Shown here piece after piece: positions 44,257-52,368 of a stretch of 64,000 bases of DNA (the first letter of the stretch is position 1; every line of letters starts with the position of its first letter). Below the pieces are notes generated by a model. That model saw only the letters and a program-made list of their open reading frames with translations, did not search any database and had not been told where the DNA came from. Source of the DNA: Portibacter marinus (GTDB lineage Bacteria > Bacteroidota > Bacteroidia > Chitinophagales > Saprospiraceae); NCBI RefSeq assembly GCF_021533195.1, contig NZ_JAJNKB010000001.1, forward strand, positions 806,001-870,000, given 5' to 3'. The position numbers were made by a program, and so were the translations under genes.

Positions 44257-45711
44257 CTATAGGTCAAGCTTTAGTTTTAAATGTATTTCCAACTCAGGGT
44301 ACAAATTAGGCAATTCAATTAAATCTGCCTCAATACCATTCAAGTATCTATTAAAAAACTTTACAACTAAATCTGAAGTTATCTTTATGGCCCTTGTTGG
44401 GTCAATGTTACCTGCTTCATTGAAAACCGGTAAATTAATCATAAAAGGTATATCCATAAAACTTGAATGACCCGAACCCTTAATCTCTGCCAAATAGAAA
44501 TCTTTTGAACCGCTGTTGTGATAGGCGATATCATTAAAATCGGGGTGATCATCAGCCCAATCCGAGGATAATATTAGAAAAGGTTTATTGAGAGTTGTAT
44601 CAGCCATTCCCCCCCATTGCACTCCGTCGATGTTTATGCCTGCAGATAATTTTGGATTGTTAAGTAGAGCCTTACCTATTGCTGAACCACCCTGTGAATG
44701 ACCAAATACACCAATTTTAGATATGTCAGCATGCCCAGTCAAAAAGGTGGTTTCAGACCATATAGGAATTTGGCGAACAATTTCATGTATGTCTTTTTCC
44801 CATCGATCGGATATCTCAGATGCATAGTAATTTTTTAGAAGATTGTCAATGGCTTCACGTTTTTCCGTATGGTCTGATGCAATATTAAATTTCTCTGTCG
44901 CTTCCCAGGCCATGACTGCCATTTCTTCGTTGTTGTGTTCTTCTTCATATACTTTATTAAAGAATTTCACGTCATTGGGAGGGAACTTTGAACCAACGCT
45001 CTCATAAGTATGATTAATATTTAACACTATAAACCCTTGGCTCACAATTTCTTCGATTAAAGCATAATATCCAAAGGCATTTGAGTAGTAACCGTGAGAA
45101 AATATTAATATTGGAAAATTACCACTAGCAATCTCTGCTTCTTGTATTGTGTTTGTTTTGACTTTGTTGAGATAATTGAATGTGTTCTCTGGAAGATTGT
45201 ATTTTTTGGCAAATCCTTTTCGCCCCGCTTCATCAAGGTATGGTTCAACCTTTCCTTCTGAGTCAGTCGTAGGATACCAGATTTTCATTATTAGTTGTCT
45301 ATTGTCTCCTTCTTCCTTTGTCATATATTCCTCCTCATTAGTGTCAACGACAAAGTACTGAGCACCTACTCGATACTGACCTGCTGGCGTGGGTAATTCA
45401 AAAACAGGAAGAGCAAAGGCTAGCAAAAACCCTAATACAAGAATCAAAATTAAAAATCCACCTTTCAAAATTTTCAGTACACGACCACTATTAAAAAAGG
45501 ATTGACCTTTAACCACAAGAAAAATACATGTTAGATATACAAGGTAGATAGGTATTAACTGCCACCTAACTCCCTCGAAAACATATTGTACGATTAGTAG
45601 TGTAATCAAAAAAACTGCTATTACCTTTCGATTACGTTTGATTGCATCTGAACTAAGTGAGAATGGTAAGAGAAAAGCAAGTATCAGAATCAGTATTTCT
45701 GTATAACTCAT
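44257..45711 (-). CDS. Membrane-anchored alpha/beta hydrolase (PAF-acetylhydrolase-like)
   Basis: 484 residues. The first about 105 residues hold three or four membrane helices; the rest is an alpha/beta-hydrolase domain with FPILIFSHGYYSNAFGY (oxyanion region, about 199-215), the nucleophile elbow GHSQGG (Ser339), and a late KGSGHSSFMD that probably supplies the catalytic His. Layout and the GxSxG context fit the platelet-activating-factor acetylhydrolase / chlorophyllase-like group. The membrane-anchored N-terminus is an addition to the core family. Substrate unknown. Single gene, with a 10-bp inverted repeat just upstream. Confidence 0.85.
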   Translation of the reverse strand: MSYTEILILILAFLLPFSLSSDAIKRNRKVIAVFLITLLIVQYVFEGVRWQLIPIYLVYLTCIFLVVKGQSFFNSGRVLKILKGGFLILILVLGFLLAFALPVFELPTPAGQYRVGAQYFVVDTNEEEYMTKEEGDNRQLIMKIWYPTTDSEGKVEPYLDEAGRKGFAKKYNLPENTFNYLNKVKTNTIQEAEIASGNFPILIFSHGYYSNAFGYYALIEEIVSQGFIVLNINHTYESVGSKFPPNDVKFFNKVYEEEHNNEEMAVMAWEATEKFNIASDHTEKREAIDNLLKNYYASEISDRWEKDIHEIVRQIPIWSETTFLTGHADISKIGVFGHSQGGSAIGKALLNNPKLSAGINIDGVQWGGMADTTLNKPFLILSSDWADDHPDFNDIAYHNSGSKDFYLAEIKGSGHSSFMDIPFMINLPVFNEAGNIDPTRAIKITSDLVVKFFNRYLNGIEADLIELPNLYPELEIHLKLKLDL

Positions 45712-45735
45712 TATGGTCTTTAGTAATTGTTAGCG

Positions 45736-45760
45736 TTCTTAACTTAGATGAAGTTAAGAA
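45736..45760. promoter_or_regulatory. 10-bp inverted repeat upstream of the alpha/beta hydrolase
   Basis: Perfect arms TTCTTAACTT / AAGTTAAGAA around a 5-nt AGATG spacer, 25 nt upstream of the ATG at 45711. No T-tract follows on either strand, so it is more likely an operator or 5'-UTR hairpin than a terminator. Confidence 0.5.
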
Positions 45761-45810
45761 CTGAATGGGTGTACATAATCATATTGAACTGTTTACATCT
45801 CCCTACCATC

Positions 45811-45831
45811 TTGGTATAATTCATTTGCCAA
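45811..45831. repeat. Degenerate copy of the dispersed TTTGCCA repeat
   Basis: TTGG...ATTTGCCAA; about 16 of 21 positions agree with the copies at 43983 and 44120. Confidence 0.4.
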
Positions 45832-45937
45832 TGTGCACCTAAATATTAATACCATCTCTTCTTTTCGCATCAGGATTGAGAATGCAAACCAGCAATACTC
45901 CACGTCCACTACAATAAAAATATCTACGAGAAGACCC

Positions 45938-47074
45938 TTAGTTCTTTATTAAAAAAGCAATTTTTCCGCACTGCTCTCCATTTCTGGTCCTCGAAAATTT
46001 GAATTCTCTTGATTTACGCAATGCTAAAGAAATCAAACCTGCAGATCCCACTGTCGATTTCTTTTTATTTAATGTAGCACTGGAAACATTTCCACTTTCA
46101 TCCACACAAACATTGACCACAACCTGCCCAGCCTTATCTGATAAAATCAATATGTCAGGTACCTCTCGAACTTCGCGACTGCCGATTCCATCATATAATT
46201 TAATATCCAGGTCTTCATCGATTTCAATGATCTCAACAACAATATCCAGCGGCTCGCCAAAAACCGGATCTTCATCCGGAAATTGACTATCTAAATCATC
46301 ATCACTGTTTTCATAAATATAATCATCTTCCGAAGCAGAAGTCATTTCATCTCCAGCACTATCGTTCATATCATCTTGTTCATCCATATCCTCTGTGGAC
46401 AGTACCTCATCTCCAGATAAGATGTTGTCATCTTCTTCCTCCCGTGATCCTGCTGATATTACTTCCTCATCCTCCCCGAGTTCTTCTCCATCATCTTCAG
46501 CTACAACTTCAGGTTTTTTAACAGGTTCGTCTTCTATAGGGATTGCGACTCGACTGCAATAAGTAGAGGTATTCTGAGAAGCTCTATCCGACCCTAGTCT
46601 TTTGGCTTTGTGCCAGTCTGTACAAGCTGCCACATCATCCTCTATTTCAAAGTACGCATTTCCTCTAAAAAGTAAAGCTTCAGAATTAGCAGGATTTTTC
46701 ATGATACTATAATCCAAATAGCTAATGGCAATCAATGGGTTCCCCAATTGAAGTTCAGCTTGACCTAAAATCAGGCAAACTTCTTCATTTAAACCGTGAA
46801 ATTCAATATATGCCAGTCCATCCTTCTTGGCACCTTTATAAGCTCCAAGTGCATACTTTGCACGAGCTCTGTAAATCAATACCTCTTCAAAGGCAGGATC
46901 CCCTTTAACGATATCATTATAAATCTGAATGGCTTCATCAAATCTTCCGCTATCAAAAAGATAATTACCCTTCACATATTTGAAACCTGTTTCCTCCTCT
47001 ACACTTTGAGCGTGTACTGACGTGATTAATGAAAGGATGAGAGAAAGTGCGAATAATATTGTTTGGGTCTTCAT
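45938..47074 (-). CDS. TPR protein with acidic linker and TonB-C-like C-terminal domain
   Basis: 378 residues with a signal peptide (1-22, SVHAQ). TPR units follow (about 25-165: GNYLFDSGRFDEAIQIYNDI, PLIAISYLDYSIMKNP). A long acidic, low-complexity linker runs from about 180 to 275 (many Asp, Glu and Ser). The last about 90 residues (VVVNVCVDESGNVSSATLNKKKSTVGS, and the final KIAFLIKN) resemble the TonB C-terminal domain fold. No membrane anchor of a canonical TonB is seen. A periplasmic envelope role is likely; details unknown. It sits about 110 nt downstream of element copy 1. Confidence 0.8.
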   Translation of the reverse strand: MKTQTILFALSLILSLITSVHAQSVEEETGFKYVKGNYLFDSGRFDEAIQIYNDIVKGDPAFEEVLIYRARAKYALGAYKGAKKDGLAYIEFHGLNEEVCLILGQAELQLGNPLIAISYLDYSIMKNPANSEALLFRGNAYFEIEDDVAACTDWHKAKRLGSDRASQNTSTYCSRVAIPIEDEPVKKPEVVAEDDGEELGEDEEVISAGSREEEDDNILSGDEVLSTEDMDEQDDMNDSAGDEMTSASEDDYIYENSDDDLDSQFPDEDPVFGEPLDIVVEIIEIDEDLDIKLYDGIGSREVREVPDILILSDKAGQVVVNVCVDESGNVSSATLNKKKSTVGSAGLISLALRKSREFKFSRTRNGEQCGKIAFLIKN

Positions 47075-47184
47075 ACTTGCAATCTTTGTTTGTAACCTTT
47101 AGACGAAAGTAAAGAAAGCTAAGTTTCTATTTCATCTTACCTTAAATAAGGTTTAACATTTTAAACTGCGATTTTAGTATGTAC

Positions 47185-47292
47185 AAAAAAAAAGCGCCCA
47201 AGATCCTCACCTTGACGCGCTTATTACCCTAAAACTAATTTTTATAAAACACCCTTTGGATATAAGAACCTATTTAAATAAGCCCCCCCTAT
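47185..47292 (-). ncRNA. Candidate small or leader RNA, copy 1
   Basis: Read on the minus strand: ATA, G6 (47289-47284), a 17-nt variable window (47283-47267), a conserved body starting CTTATATCC, then a hairpin and T9 (47193-47185). The hairpin pairs AAGCGC with GCGCTT and CAAG with CTTG around an 8-nt loop. From the G-tract to the last T is exactly 105 nt. Its 82-nt conserved part is identical to copy 3. The T9 ends 110 nt before the TPR start, so it could be a free sRNA or a terminated leader. Confidence 0.6.
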
Positions 47293-47472
47293 CCAATGTG
47301 CAATTTTTTTTTGAAAAACTTTATTCAGCAATATACCTTATTGATAATCAGCAATATAAACTTTCTGTGAGGTAGAATAAATAATTACAGATCGTCTTAT
47401 CATTGGTGAACTCTGCAGTAACTTGTCATGGAGATAGATTTTCTGGGGCTGGTCAATGGGACATTTTAGTGC

Positions 47473-47580
47473 AAAAAAAAAGCGCTCAAGATCCTCATCT
47501 TGACGCGCTTATTACCCTAAAACTAATTTTTATAAAACACCCTTTGAATACAAGAAACCTTTAAATCAAATCCCCCCTAT
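47473..47580 (-). ncRNA. Candidate small or leader RNA, copy 2
   Basis: Same organisation and length as copy 1, with G6 at 47577-47572, a different 17-nt window (47571-47555) and T9 at 47481-47473. It differs from copies 1 and 3 at four positions in the conserved part. One change in the hairpin turns a U-G closing pair into U-A, which keeps the stem. It follows the serine hydrolase stop by about 70 nt and no ORF lies directly downstream, which favours an independent RNA. Confidence 0.6.
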
Positions 47581-47650
47581 TCACTTGCAAAAAAAATCAC
47601 ATTTTTTCTGCAGTACTCCTTTATGTCAATAATACTGTTTTGCAAACTCC

Positions 47651-48943
47651 CTATTTTAAAGAACTATAGACTATTGAATAAGCTTTTTCCCAAAAATCTC
47701 CTCTGGGAAATGGGACTACTTGCGTCATCCCGACGAAAGTAAGCTGCTCTTCTGGATCAATAAAGAACTTAGTATTGAAGTAGCCTCCCCATTCAAAAGT
47801 CCCAGGTGATTTCATGGAAGCGGCCTGGCCTGCCTCTGTTTTGAGCTGAAAACCTAAGCCATAAGTTATTCCAGGAGTCTTAGAAAATCCTTTTCCTTCC
47901 ATATTTAGCATGATCATTTGGTCTGAAGTCATGACCTCAATTGCTTTTCTGGATAAAATCCTTTTTCCATTCCACTCACCATTATTTAAAAGGGCTAAAG
48001 TCAGTTTCATATAATCTGCTGCTGTACCAGACATTCCTCCCCCTCCTGCAAAGTGGTTTCTGCCAATGGCCATTGGATAATTGAGAGATTCATCTTCTGA
48101 CAGAATCAGTTGACCTTGATCATCAAATGTATAAACAGGTACAATTCTTTCATGCTTTTCTTCTGCAATAATGTAACCAGTATCATACATTTCAAGTGGC
48201 TCAAGGATGTTCTTCTGTACATAAGCTTCCAGAGACATTGCTGTCACCTTTTCTATGACGCCACCCAATACTTCCATGTTTAGACCATAACTATAGCGAT
48301 CACCTGGTTCAAAAATCAATGGCACCTTGGCCAATGATTGAATCATCTCAGTAGTACTTAACTCGTCATGAGACAGACCAAAGCCATTGGCACCAAATTC
48401 ATCATACATGGCTTGAATGGCTCCACCCTTGAACACGCCGTAAGTGATTCCTGAAGTATGCGTTAATAAATGACGAATAGTAATTGGTTTAGATGATGGT
48501 TTTAAGGTATAAGTTGAATCCTCATTGTTAATGCTCGTTGCAATCTGCGCATTTTTGAATTCAGGAAAATAGTAATGCAGAGGATCATCTAATAATATCC
48601 GACCATTTTCATAGAGTTGCAAGATGGCAACAGTAGTGATCGCTTTGGTCATAGATGCTAATCTGAAAATATCATTCTCGGCATACGCTTCGTTAGTGGC
48701 TCTCTTTCCAAATGATTTAGAATAAACGATTTCGCCATTTTTAGAAATCATAAATACACCACCAGGGAGATGGCCATCATCTATGAAGTTCATAATGTGT
48801 TGATCTAATAATGCCAATCGTTCTTCAATGATGCCATTGGCATGAACCTTCTGATCGGTAAATAATAGGGCTTCATTTTGAGAGAAAGCAACATTGACCA
48901 TCAAAACAAGAATCAAAGTGCCCAGTAAACGTCTAAAATTCAT
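47651..48943 (-). CDS. Class-C-beta-lactamase-like serine hydrolase
   Basis: 430 residues with a signal peptide (1-21, VNVAFS). The SxxK nucleophile motif is ASMTKA in FRLASMTKAITTVAIL, the second-motif region reads RYSYGLNMEVLGG (Tyr kept), and the third region has GGYFNTKFFIDPEEQLTFVG. The family covers class C beta-lactamases, DD-peptidases and esterases; the sequence fits the EstB/penicillin-binding-protein-like group better than true cephalosporinases. An esterase or D-amino-acid peptidase in the periplasm is likely. It is flanked by element copies 3 (upstream) and 2 (downstream). Confidence 0.88.
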   Translation of the reverse strand: MNFRRLLGTLILVLMVNVAFSQNEALLFTDQKVHANGIIEERLALLDQHIMNFIDDGHLPGGVFMISKNGEIVYSKSFGKRATNEAYAENDIFRLASMTKAITTVAILQLYENGRILLDDPLHYYFPEFKNAQIATSINNEDSTYTLKPSSKPITIRHLLTHTSGITYGVFKGGAIQAMYDEFGANGFGLSHDELSTTEMIQSLAKVPLIFEPGDRYSYGLNMEVLGGVIEKVTAMSLEAYVQKNILEPLEMYDTGYIIAEEKHERIVPVYTFDDQGQLILSEDESLNYPMAIGRNHFAGGGGMSGTAADYMKLTLALLNNGEWNGKRILSRKAIEVMTSDQMIMLNMEGKGFSKTPGITYGLGFQLKTEAGQAASMKSPGTFEWGGYFNTKFFIDPEEQLTFVGMTQVVPFPRGDFWEKAYSIVYSSLK

Positions 48944-49319
48944 AGGAGGAAAAATTATGGTAAAGAAGCTAAGATATCACTTTTAGTGCTAGAGGATATA
49001 AGGAAAAAATAGATATGGTCTGGAGATGATGACATAGGTACAAAAAAAAAGCGCCCAAGATCCTCACCTTGACGCGCTTATTACCCTAAAACTAATTTTT
49101 ATAAAACACCCTTTGGATATAAGACTACACTTTCTTCTTTCCCCCCTATTCCAAGTAAGAAAAAATAGCACTAATTTCTACATTTTTATCTTGTATATAT
49201 GTAGTGGAATGACTTGCAATCTATTATACAGCTCTATAGAAATAAAAAAAATATAAATTTTTGACTTTCTCTCTTTCCGAACATCGTACACCTAAATAAA
49301 TTAGATTAATAAAACAATA
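48944..49319. other. 376-bp divergent region holding element copy 3
   Basis: Separates the serine hydrolase (minus) from the MscS gene (plus). Apart from copy 3 (49042-49149) it is AT-rich with no ORF and no exact TAnnTTTG box. Confidence 0.6.
49042..49149 (-). ncRNA. Candidate small or leader RNA, copy 3
   Basis: Same organisation: G6 at 49146-49141, a third 17-nt window (49140-49124), conserved body, hairpin and T9 at 49050-49042. Its conserved 82 nt (49042-49123) are identical to copy 1. The T9 ends 98 nt before the serine hydrolase ATG at 48943. Confidence 0.6.
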
Positions 49320-51038
49320 ATGTCTAAAATACAAGCCATCCTATTCCTCCTTCTGACATTCACTTCACTTTTGGTGGCACAGGTGGATGACAATTTGCCC
49401 GACAAAGAGGCGGTAATCGATACCTCTGCCGATAAAGAGATTATTCCCGATTATCTCAATGAGTACGATCAAGCTTATTACAAAATTGATTACATTAATA
49501 GAGGTCTGGGCGATGTTCCTGTTCCCATGAATCGATTTACTCCACAGGCAGCCATGGAAACTTTTTTTGTATCATGTCGATCCGGTGAATTCGACAGAGC
49601 AGCCCATGTTCTTAATCTTAATCTACTCCCTGAGGTTGCTCAAATTAATGAAGCTGAAATTTTAGCCGAAAAACTTTATTATATCATCAATAGGCGATTA
49701 CAGATTTCATGGAACGATATTCCTGACAGACCTGATGGCCAAATAGATATTGCTGGAGCAGGACAAGATAATATTGCAGGAAAGCCTAGAAGAAACGTTA
49801 ATATAGGAACGCTAAAATCTGAAGAGAGGGATGTCAAAATTGGCTTACAAAGAGTTAAGGTTAAAGACACCGCTCCATACTGGGTCATATCAGCCCAAAC
49901 GGTTGAACACATTGAGGAACTCTACAAAGAATTTGGACCAAGTCCATTAAGTCAGGAGATGCCGGACTGGTCAAAAGTGGTGGTGATGGGAATTCAATTG
50001 TGGAGAATCCTTGGCTTGATCATACTCATTATTCTTTGCGTTGTCACATTTTTATTAATTAGAGGATTTTTAAAGTATGCTGGCAAAAAATTCGATCACT
50101 TCTGGATTTCCAATATTTCAAAAAAGATTGCAACACCCATTGCTTTTTTGACCAGCTTTATCCTGTTTTCTTTTGTATTTGAAAATGTTATTTCTTTATC
50201 CGGCTCCTGGTCACCGATCATCTACTCTTTAATGACGGTGTTAATCATAGCAACTTTGATATGGACAATCATCACGACCGTCGATTACGTTTTTAATCTC
50301 ATCTCAGAGTATCGAATTGATGATATTTCTGATGAAGAAAATCAGTCTTCCAGAGAGTTGTTGACCTACATATCGGTAGGTCGAAAGGTTTTAACATTTG
50401 TTCTCATTATTGTCGGAATGGGAATGGTTTTAACACAATTTGATGCATTACAAACGATAGGATTTTCTATGCTTGCATCAGCTGGGGCTGCGACCATCAT
50501 TTTGGGAATTGCAGCGCAAGGTACTTTAGGAAATTTGTTTGCTGGGCTTCAGATAGCTTTTTCTAATCCCATTAATATCGGGGATACCATTGAATTTGAA
50601 GATCATTTTGGTGTCATTGAAAATATAAGATTTACTTATGTAGTCATTAAAACCTGGGATGATAAGAGAGTGATCGTACCATTGCAATATTTTATTTCAC
50701 AGCCTTTTGAAAATTGGTCTAAAGGATCTGCTCACACTGTCAAGACCATCACCGTTTATGCTGACCCTAGAACTGATGTTGGTAAAGTAAGAGAAAAAGT
50801 CATTGAAATCATGAAAGAAAAAGGGGATTACGAAATGGAGCATGAACCAAAAATTGAAGTTACCTCTGTAGATCCTAGATCTGTCGAAATCAGAATTCTT
50901 ATTCACGGAAAAGATCCCGGTACAGCGTGGGATCATGAAGTTGCACTTCGTGAAGAAATCATCAATTTTGTAGCTAATTATAACGATGGTCAAATGCTCG
51001 TGAAAGAAAGACAAATTGAAATCAGTGAAGGCAATTAA
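49320..51038 (+). CDS. MscS-family mechanosensitive channel with large periplasmic N-terminal domain
   Basis: 572 residues. Signal peptide (1-20), a soluble N-terminal domain of about 200 residues, then four hydrophobic helices (about 225-245, 270-290, 300-325, 355-375). The pore helix and MscS beta domain follow: SMLASAGAATIILGIAAQGTLGNLFAG, then IGDTIEFEDHFGVIENI and VIVPLQYFISQPFENWS. These are classical MscS features. It opens under membrane tension to release osmolytes. The N-terminal domain is not recognised. It is 36 nt before the thiolase gene, which has its own promoter. Confidence 0.9.
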   Translation: MSKIQAILFLLLTFTSLLVAQVDDNLPDKEAVIDTSADKEIIPDYLNEYDQAYYKIDYINRGLGDVPVPMNRFTPQAAMETFFVSCRSGEFDRAAHVLNLNLLPEVAQINEAEILAEKLYYIINRRLQISWNDIPDRPDGQIDIAGAGQDNIAGKPRRNVNIGTLKSEERDVKIGLQRVKVKDTAPYWVISAQTVEHIEELYKEFGPSPLSQEMPDWSKVVVMGIQLWRILGLIILIILCVVTFLLIRGFLKYAGKKFDHFWISNISKKIATPIAFLTSFILFSFVFENVISLSGSWSPIIYSLMTVLIIATLIWTIITTVDYVFNLISEYRIDDISDEENQSSRELLTYISVGRKVLTFVLIIVGMGMVLTQFDALQTIGFSMLASAGAATIILGIAAQGTLGNLFAGLQIAFSNPINIGDTIEFEDHFGVIENIRFTYVVIKTWDDKRVIVPLQYFISQPFENWSKGSAHTVKTITVYADPRTDVGKVREKVIEIMKEKGDYEMEHEPKIEVTSVDPRSVEIRILIHGKDPGTAWDHEVALREEIINFVANYNDGQMLVKERQIEISEGN

Positions 51039-51048
51039 GGTAAAATCA

Positions 51049-51056
51049 TATCTTTG
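51049..51056 (+). promoter_or_regulatory. TATCTTTG -7 promoter box for the thiolase gene
   Basis: Exact TAnnTTTG match followed by CATT, ending 18 nt before the ATG at 51075; it is the same octamer as before the first SulP gene. Confidence 0.6.
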
Positions 51057-51074
51057 CATTAGAAATTAAAATCA

Positions 51075-52253
51075 ATGAAAGAAGTATATATAGTTTCTGC
51101 TACGAGAACTCCTATGGGAAGTTTTGGAGGAATGTTAGCGGGTATTTCTGCGACAAGCTTAGGTTCCACAGCCATCAAAGCAGCTTTAGAAAGAGCAGGT
51201 GTGGCTGCTGAACAAGTAGATGAGGTCTTTATGGGAAATGTTTGCAGCGCTAATCTTGGGCAAGCTCCTGCTAAGCAAGCCAGTTTAGGATCAGGAATTC
51301 CCAATACTGTCCCGTGTACTACGGTCAATAAGGTTTGTTCGTCAGGAATGAAGTCCATTATGTTCGGTGCGCAAAGCATACAATTGGGACATGCCGATAT
51401 CATCGTGGCCGGGGGCATGGAAAGCATGAGTAATATTCCTTACTACTTACCTAAAGTGAGATGGGGTTTGAAGTACGGGCATTCTGAAATGATCGATGGA
51501 TTGCAGAAGGATGGTTTGTCAGATGCCTATGACCACCAGGCAATGGGCGTGAGTGCAGACAACACGGCTAAAAAATATGATATTTCAAGGGAAACGCAGG
51601 ATGAGTTTGCCATTGATTCTTATAAAAAAGCAGCTTCGGCGACTGAAAATGGAAATTTTAAAGAAGAAATAACTCCAGTACAGATACCTCATAGAAGAGG
51701 CGAACCAATCGTCATGAGCGAAGACGAGGAATATAAAAATGTGAAATTTGAGAAAATTCCTTCATTGAGACCTGTCTTTTCTAAAGATGGCACTGTCACA
51801 GCAGCTAATGCCAGTACGATTAATGATGGCGCTTCTGCCTTGGTTTTGGCAAGTGAAGAGGCCGTCAAGAAATTTGGTTTGAAGCCTATTGCTAAAATAC
51901 TTTCATACGCAGATGCTTCTCACGAGCCAACCTGGTTCACAACAGCACCAACATTAGCTGCTCCTAAAGCACTTAAAAGAGCTGGATTGTCTAAAAATGA
52001 CATGGATTTGTATGAGGTCAATGAAGCCTTTGCAGTAGTGACCCTGGCTTTTAACAAAGAATTGGATATCGATCCATCAAAGGTCAATGTGAATGGTGGT
52101 GCCGTAGCTTTGGGTCATCCACTTGGGTCCTCCGGGTCTAGAATTACTACGACTTTAATTCATGCCTTACATGCACAGAATGGGAAATACGGGTGTGCCA
52201 CTTTATGTAATGGAGGTGGCGGTGCCAGTGCGATTGTTGTAGAAAGGTTGTAA
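51075..52253 (+). CDS. Acetyl-CoA C-acetyltransferase / thiolase
   Basis: 392 residues of a biosynthetic-type thiolase. Acyl-acceptor Cys88 in NKVCSSGMKS; the second catalytic block NEAFAVV; His in GGAVALGHPLGSSGSRI; the final Cys in ATLCNGGGGASAIV. It condenses two acetyl-CoA or cleaves acetoacetyl-CoA. It has its own promoter box and no linked beta-oxidation genes; the MaoC and FabG-like genes at 20-21 kb could belong to the same pathway. Confidence 0.94.
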   Translation: MKEVYIVSATRTPMGSFGGMLAGISATSLGSTAIKAALERAGVAAEQVDEVFMGNVCSANLGQAPAKQASLGSGIPNTVPCTTVNKVCSSGMKSIMFGAQSIQLGHADIIVAGGMESMSNIPYYLPKVRWGLKYGHSEMIDGLQKDGLSDAYDHQAMGVSADNTAKKYDISRETQDEFAIDSYKKAASATENGNFKEEITPVQIPHRRGEPIVMSEDEEYKNVKFEKIPSLRPVFSKDGTVTAANASTINDGASALVLASEEAVKKFGLKPIAKILSYADASHEPTWFTTAPTLAAPKALKRAGLSKNDMDLYEVNEAFAVVTLAFNKELDIDPSKVNVNGGAVALGHPLGSSGSRITTTLIHALHAQNGKYGCATLCNGGGGASAIVVERL

Positions 52254-52368
52254 TTCTTCAATTATATTTAAATTTCTTAAATTTAAGGAGCAAGACCAAA
52301 ACCAGCAAAACAGAATTAGAATTTTCAGTCGCTAATATTCATGCGCTGGTTGCAATTCATAATTAAAG

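Larger units (their letters stand above)
47075..47650. other. 576-bp gene-free region holding two copies of the 105-bp element
   Basis: No ORF of any quality. It contains element copies 1 (47185-47292) and 2 (47473-47580) and about 180 nt of AT-rich sequence between them, lying between the serine hydrolase and the TPR gene. Confidence 0.7.

Noticed and set aside
47185-49149. CRISPR or integron-like array reading of the three elements
   Set aside because: Spacings are irregular (288 and 1569 nt), only three copies exist, no Cas or integrase gene is near, and a T9 terminator is integral to each copy.
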